A stretch of DNA of 35,639 nucleotides, taken from assembly GCA_903882825.1 (NCBI GenBank), contig CAIRYL010000119.1, forward strand, positions 1 through 35,639, given 5' to 3'. Source of the stretch: an uncultured Candidatus Peregrinibacteria bacterium (GTDB lineage Bacteria; Patescibacteriota; Gracilibacteria; CAIRYL01). A program made the translations under genes and the position numbers. The notes beneath the pieces are model-generated. The model saw nothing but the letters and a program-made list of their open reading frames with translations, made no database searches and was not told where the DNA came from. Below are positions 33,043-35,639 of the stretch, one piece after another (the stretch's first letter is position 1; each line of letters opens with the position of its first letter).

Positions 33043-34206
33043 ATGAAAAAATCGTTTTTCCACCTTGGTTCTACTCCTCGCCTTTCCATGGAAGAAATTA
33101 TACGGTTTTTCCCGGGTGCTGACTATTCTTTTCATTCGTTTGAACATTTTTTAGCCATTGAAGCTGAACTAGAAGCGACTCAAGCAATTTTCCCATTTTT
33201 AGGAGGAAGTATACGGTCAGGAGAAATTCTTCTCCAATCAAAAGAGATGGATGAGATTGAATCTGCTCTGGTGGAATTTGTAAAATCTCATGCTTCTGAT
33301 GGGAAAAAAACGCGTGTTGGTATTAATATTTTCCCAGAACAAAAATATCATTCCCTTTTTCCAACACTCTTTCGGGTCTTAAAAAATGCTTCTCAAGAGT
33401 TTGAAATTTCTTTAAGAATTGTGAATAGAAAAGGTCAAAACTTGGATACTTCTACAACCCAAAAAGAAGGACTTTTACAAGAAGGACATCACGAATTTTC
33501 TATTTTTGCTTGTAAATCTGCGCTTTTTCTTACAAAAACTTTCAGTATTCAAAATATTGAATCATTTGCAAAACGAGATTTTGGGAAACCAGTGCGTGAT
33601 ATGGGAGTGGGGATGTTACCTCCAAAACTTGCCCGAATGATGATAAATTTATCACGGGATAAACAGGGGAATGTACCATTGGCAGTGTGGGATACCTTTT
33701 GCGGAACGGGAAGTGTTTTGTTAGAAGCTCTTGATATGGGGATCGCTCAAATTATGGGGAGTGATATTTCTAAAAAAATGTTAGACGCCAGCCAGAAAAA
33801 TATTTCTTTTTTCTGTCCCCATCTGCAAAACCATATGCATACCTTGCTTTTCCCGCATGATGCTACCAAATCTTTTACAAATCGAAACATTGGGAATTTT
33901 ACCGTGGTATGTGAAGGATTTTTAGGGCGTATTTTTAGCCATTCCATTTCAGATGCAGAATTTTTTGAACAAAAAGATGTACTTCTTCCTTTTTATGAAA
34001 ATTTTTTAAGGTCACGAAAAGAAGAAGGAATTCAAAAAATAGTTCTCGCCATTCCTTTTTGGAAAGGAAAAGAGAAAGAATATTCTTTTTCACAAAAACT
34101 CCTTGAAACTGCAAAAAAAATTGGGTACGATGCGCCAGCGCCTATTTTATATAGACGACCACAACAGTTTGTAGGACGAGAAATTCTTGTTTTCCAAAGT
34201 ATATAA
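33043..34206 (+). CDS. Trm11/TrmG10-like tRNA methyltransferase
   Basis: 387 residues from ATG 33043. The N-terminal ~150 resemble the THUMP-associated region of archaeal/eukaryotic tRNA guanine-N2 methyltransferases ('FHLGSTPRLSMEEI'). The C-terminal half is a SAM-dependent Rossmann methyltransferase: 'RDMGVGMLPPKLARMMINLS' (~184-204), SAM-binding 'VWDTFCGTGSVLLEALDMG' (215-233), 'GSDISKKML' (D241), and 'VVCEGFLGR' in place of the NPPY-type motif. In this family the enzyme methylates G10 or nearby guanines of tRNA; the target here is inferred. A tRNA-Asn gene lies 29 bases downstream. The start is only six bases from the divergent gene's start. A longer in-frame start at 32881 would run entirely through that gene and is unlikely. 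Confidence 0.82.
   Translation: MKKSFFHLGSTPRLSMEEIIRFFPGADYSFHSFEHFLAIEAELEATQAIFPFLGGSIRSGEILLQSKEMDEIESALVEFVKSHASDGKKTRVGINIFPEQKYHSLFPTLFRVLKNASQEFEISLRIVNRKGQNLDTSTTQKEGLLQEGHHEFSIFACKSALFLTKTFSIQNIESFAKRDFGKPVRDMGVGMLPPKLARMMINLSRDKQGNVPLAVWDTFCGTGSVLLEALDMGIAQIMGSDISKKMLDASQKNISFFCPHLQNHMHTLLFPHDATKSFTNRNIGNFTVVCEGFLGRIFSHSISDAEFFEQKDVLLPFYENFLRSRKEEGIQKIVLAIPFWKGKEKEYSFSQKLLETAKKIGYDAPAPILYRRPQQFVGREILVFQSI
33097..33125 (-). promoter_or_regulatory. Possible promoter of the 33036 gene, inside the methyltransferase gene
   Basis: On the minus strand TAGTCA (33120-33125), 17-base spacer, TATAAT (33097-33102). Transcription would start near 33090, 54 bases before ATG 33036. Confidence 0.45.
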
Positions 34207-34235
34207 AGTTTTACATTATCGGCGGTATATTGTAT

Positions 34236-34310
34236 TCCCCTGTAGCTCAGCGGTAGAGTAGATGGCTGTTAACCATTTGGTCACTGGTTCGAATCCAGTC
34301 GGGGGAGCCA
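34236..34310 (+). tRNA. trnN: tRNA-Asn (GTT anticodon)
   Basis: Full cloverleaf with encoded CCA (34308-34310). Acceptor stem TCCCCTG/CGGGGGA with one G-T wobble, D stem GCTC/GAGT, anticodon stem GATGG/CCATT with loop CTGTTAA (anticodon 34268-34270), T stem ACTGG/CCAGT with loop TTCGAAT. Discriminator base G. Confidence 0.97.
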
Positions 34311-34324
34311 TTTTTTCACTCATA

Positions 34325-34362
34325 AAACTTGCCGATTCTGTATAAGAAACTCGGCAGTTTTT
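34325..34362 (+). terminator. Terminator after tRNA-Asn
   Basis: AAACT-T-GCCGATTCT pairs with AGAA-AC-TCGGCAGTTT and runs into TTTTT, 15 bases after the tRNA end. Confidence 0.8.
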
Positions 34363-34373
34363 GTGTATTCCAC

Positions 34374-34402
34374 TTTTTGTATCTTTTTATGGGATACAAA
34401 AA
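34374..34402. repeat. Perfect 10-bp inverted repeat downstream of the tRNA terminator
   Basis: TTTTTGTATC (34374-34383) and GATACAAAAA (34393-34402), 9-base loop. No T-run follows directly on the plus strand. The remainder of 34403-34454 is AT-rich with nothing recognisable. Confidence 0.6.
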
Positions 34403-34454
34403 TATTTTTAAAAAATAGTCTTATTTGGGAAAAAGAAAAGGGAATTTTTATACA

Positions 34455-34483
34455 TTTTCAAAAAGAAGTATTCTGCTTATAAT
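34455..34483 (+). promoter_or_regulatory. Promoter of the SNF2-type helicase gene
   Basis: TTTTCA (34455-34460), 17-base spacer, TATAAT (34478-34483); start near 34490, leader ~29 bases without Shine-Dalgarno. The -35 is the same as in the promoter at 31800. Confidence 0.65.
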
Positions 34484-34518
34484 CAGAACAATTTTAATTC
34501 TTCACTCTTCAATATTTC

Positions 34519-35639
34519 ATGTTACTTTCTCCATACTTCACCAAATACTTGGCATACGAACTCACTCGAGAATTTGCCTCTTCTGATACTCGAAAATTTG
34601 CTCGAACATTGCTAGATGCCAAAGTCGATCTTAATCCTCATCAAGTCGGGGCGGCACTCTTTGCCTTCAGATCTCCTTTTTCTAAAGGAGCACTGCTCGC
34701 CGATGAAGTAGGGCTTGGGAAAACCATAGAAGCAGGAATTCTTCTTTCCCAAAAATGGGCGGAACGAAAAAGAAAAATTCTTATTATCTTGCCGTCAAAC
34801 CTTCGAAAGCAGTGGAACCAAGAGCTTTTAGAAAAATTTTATCTTCCTTCAAAAATACTCGAGGCAAAATTGTATAATGCTGAAGTAAAATCGGGAGTTT
34901 TGAATCCTTTTGAAACGACGAAAGAAATTGTTTTGTGTTCCTACCATTTTGCACGAAATAAATCCTCAGAAATTGCACGAGTAAAATGGGATTTAGTAGT
35001 AATAGACGAAGCCCATAGACTTCGGAATGTGTATCGCAGTGATAATAAAATTGGGAAAGCTATTAAGGAGGCAGTGGCAAATGCTCCAAAAATTTTGCTT
35101 ACCGCTACACCACTTCAAAACTCACTTTTAGAGCTTTATGGGCTTATTAGCATTATTGACGATCAGGTTTTTGGAGATCTCAAAAGTTTTAAAGCCCAAT
35201 TTTCCAGACCATCAGATACAGAATTTGGTGACTTAAAAGCTCGTATAAAACCAATATGCCAACGAACCCTTAGAAGACAAGTACAAGAATACATTCGATA
35301 CACCAAACGAATAGCTATTACTCAGGAGTTTATTCCTACCCCCGAAGAATATGAGCTTTATGAAGAAGTTTCTGAATATCTGAGAAGCCCTGAACTCTAT
35401 GCCCTTCCCAAAAGCCAACGGCATCTCATGACCCTTATTTTGCGAAAGCTCCTGGCTTCTTCAAGCTTTGCTATTTCCAACACCCTTTTGGGACTCATGA
35501 AGAAGCTGGAAAAGATTTTGGAAGAAGGTCGATTTATTACGAATGGAGATGATTTTTTAGAAGAAGAATACGAAGAGTATGATTCATTAAGAGATGAATG
35601 GGCAGAGTTGGAGGAAGAGGAAGAAAAAAAAGAAGAAAA
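34519..35639 (+). CDS. SNF2-type DEAD/DEAH helicase, 3' truncated by the window
   Basis: 373 codons are visible and the frame is still open at the end. The start 'MLLSPYFTKYLAYELTREFA' is characteristic of a ~1000-residue bacterial SNF2-related helicase group. Motifs: 'LNPHQVGAALFAF' (Q-like motif, ~38-50), Walker A 'ADEVGLGKTIEAG' (61-73), 'ILIILPSNLRKQW' (Ia), 'VIDEAHRLRN' (DEAH, D153-H156) and 'LLTATPLQNSLLELYGLI' (III, 183-200). The visible C-terminal part (~345-373) is a Glu/Lys-rich acidic stretch. Such helicases often sit in defence or restriction-modification loci with methylase or DUF4391 genes (recalled, not checked); the relevant neighbours would lie beyond the window. It is preceded by a tRNA gene, a common site for island insertion, but no attachment repeat is visible. 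Confidence 0.9.
   Translation, partial: MLLSPYFTKYLAYELTREFASSDTRKFARTLLDAKVDLNPHQVGAALFAFRSPFSKGALLADEVGLGKTIEAGILLSQKWAERKRKILIILPSNLRKQWNQELLEKFYLPSKILEAKLYNAEVKSGVLNPFETTKEIVLCSYHFARNKSSEIARVKWDLVVIDEAHRLRNVYRSDNKIGKAIKEAVANAPKILLTATPLQNSLLELYGLISIIDDQVFGDLKSFKAQFSRPSDTEFGDLKARIKPICQRTLRRQVQEYIRYTKRIAITQEFIPTPEEYELYEEVSEYLRSPELYALPKSQRHLMTLILRKLLASSSFAISNTLLGLMKKLEKILEEGRFITNGDDFLEEEYEEYDSLRDEWAELEEEEEKKEE

Noticed and set aside
34226..34231. TATATT before tRNA-Asn as its promoter
   Set aside because: The only TTGACA-like sequence (TTTACA, 34210) is ten bases away, too close; the tRNA may be read from upstream.
34236..34519. Integration site (att) of an island at tRNA-Asn
   Set aside because: No second copy of the tRNA 3' end and no integrase gene is visible within the window.

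Overview
The window is AT-rich, densely packed bacterial chromosome. The gene set is typical of a Candidate Phyla Radiation (Patescibacteria) genome: a giant secreted Fn3-like protein, PrgI and TraC-like secretion proteins, 'KPVIYLYP' lipoproteins, CapA, CsaB with an SLH protein, a lone riboflavin kinase, and almost no Shine-Dalgarno sequences. TGA ends several genes at tight ATGA overlaps (14227, 14865, 25248, 30530, 31491). This argues against the recoded UGA=Gly lineages (Gracilibacteria/Absconditabacteria) and would suit Peregrinibacteria or a related group. That placement is inference only.

Layout. 1-7781: 3' part of a giant exported repeat protein. 7799-11792: a terminator/promoter overlap, a sugar nucleotidyltransferase-glycosyltransferase fusion, and convergent uvrC with an unusual internal insertion. 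11861-15907: an unrecognised Ser-rich protein, then a translationally coupled run of a TsaE-HD fusion, a zinc-ribbon RDD membrane protein and CsaB. 16011-17147: an SLH protein on the opposite strand, whose cell-wall ligand CsaB would make. 17301-19585: RmuC-like nuclease and a Tas-type aldo-keto reductase. 19591-27275 (minus strand): an envelope block of PrsW-type protease, two lipoproteins sharing a duplicated leader, a MEMO-CapA fusion, LspA and a Wzx-type flippase. 27384-30880 (plus): PrgI, a TraC-like protein, an unknown membrane protein, tilS and a stand-alone riboflavin kinase. 30883-34206: hisH with a glutaredoxin, a mechanosensitive-channel-like protein, a small anchored protein, and a Trm11-like methyltransferase. 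34236-34310: tRNA-Asn. 34519 to the end: a 5'-complete, 3'-truncated SNF2-type helicase.

The main theme is cell-surface construction: polymer synthesis and export (nucleotidyltransferase-GT2, Wzx, CsaB, CapA), surface proteins (giant repeat protein, SLH protein, lipoproteins) and lipoprotein processing (LspA). Scattered among these are tRNA modification (TsaE, TilS, Trm11-like) and DNA repair (UvrC, RmuC). I see no CRISPR array, insertion sequence, phage gene or rRNA. No single obviously new multi-gene system stands out. The most unusual items are the domain fusions and insertions (UvrC insert, TsaE-HD, MEMO-CapA), the PrgI/TraC-like pair with no adjacent VirB4 ATPase, and the shared lipoprotein leader. 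No gene-free stretch exceeds 300 bases; the longest are 20554-20749 and 34311-34518, both described below.
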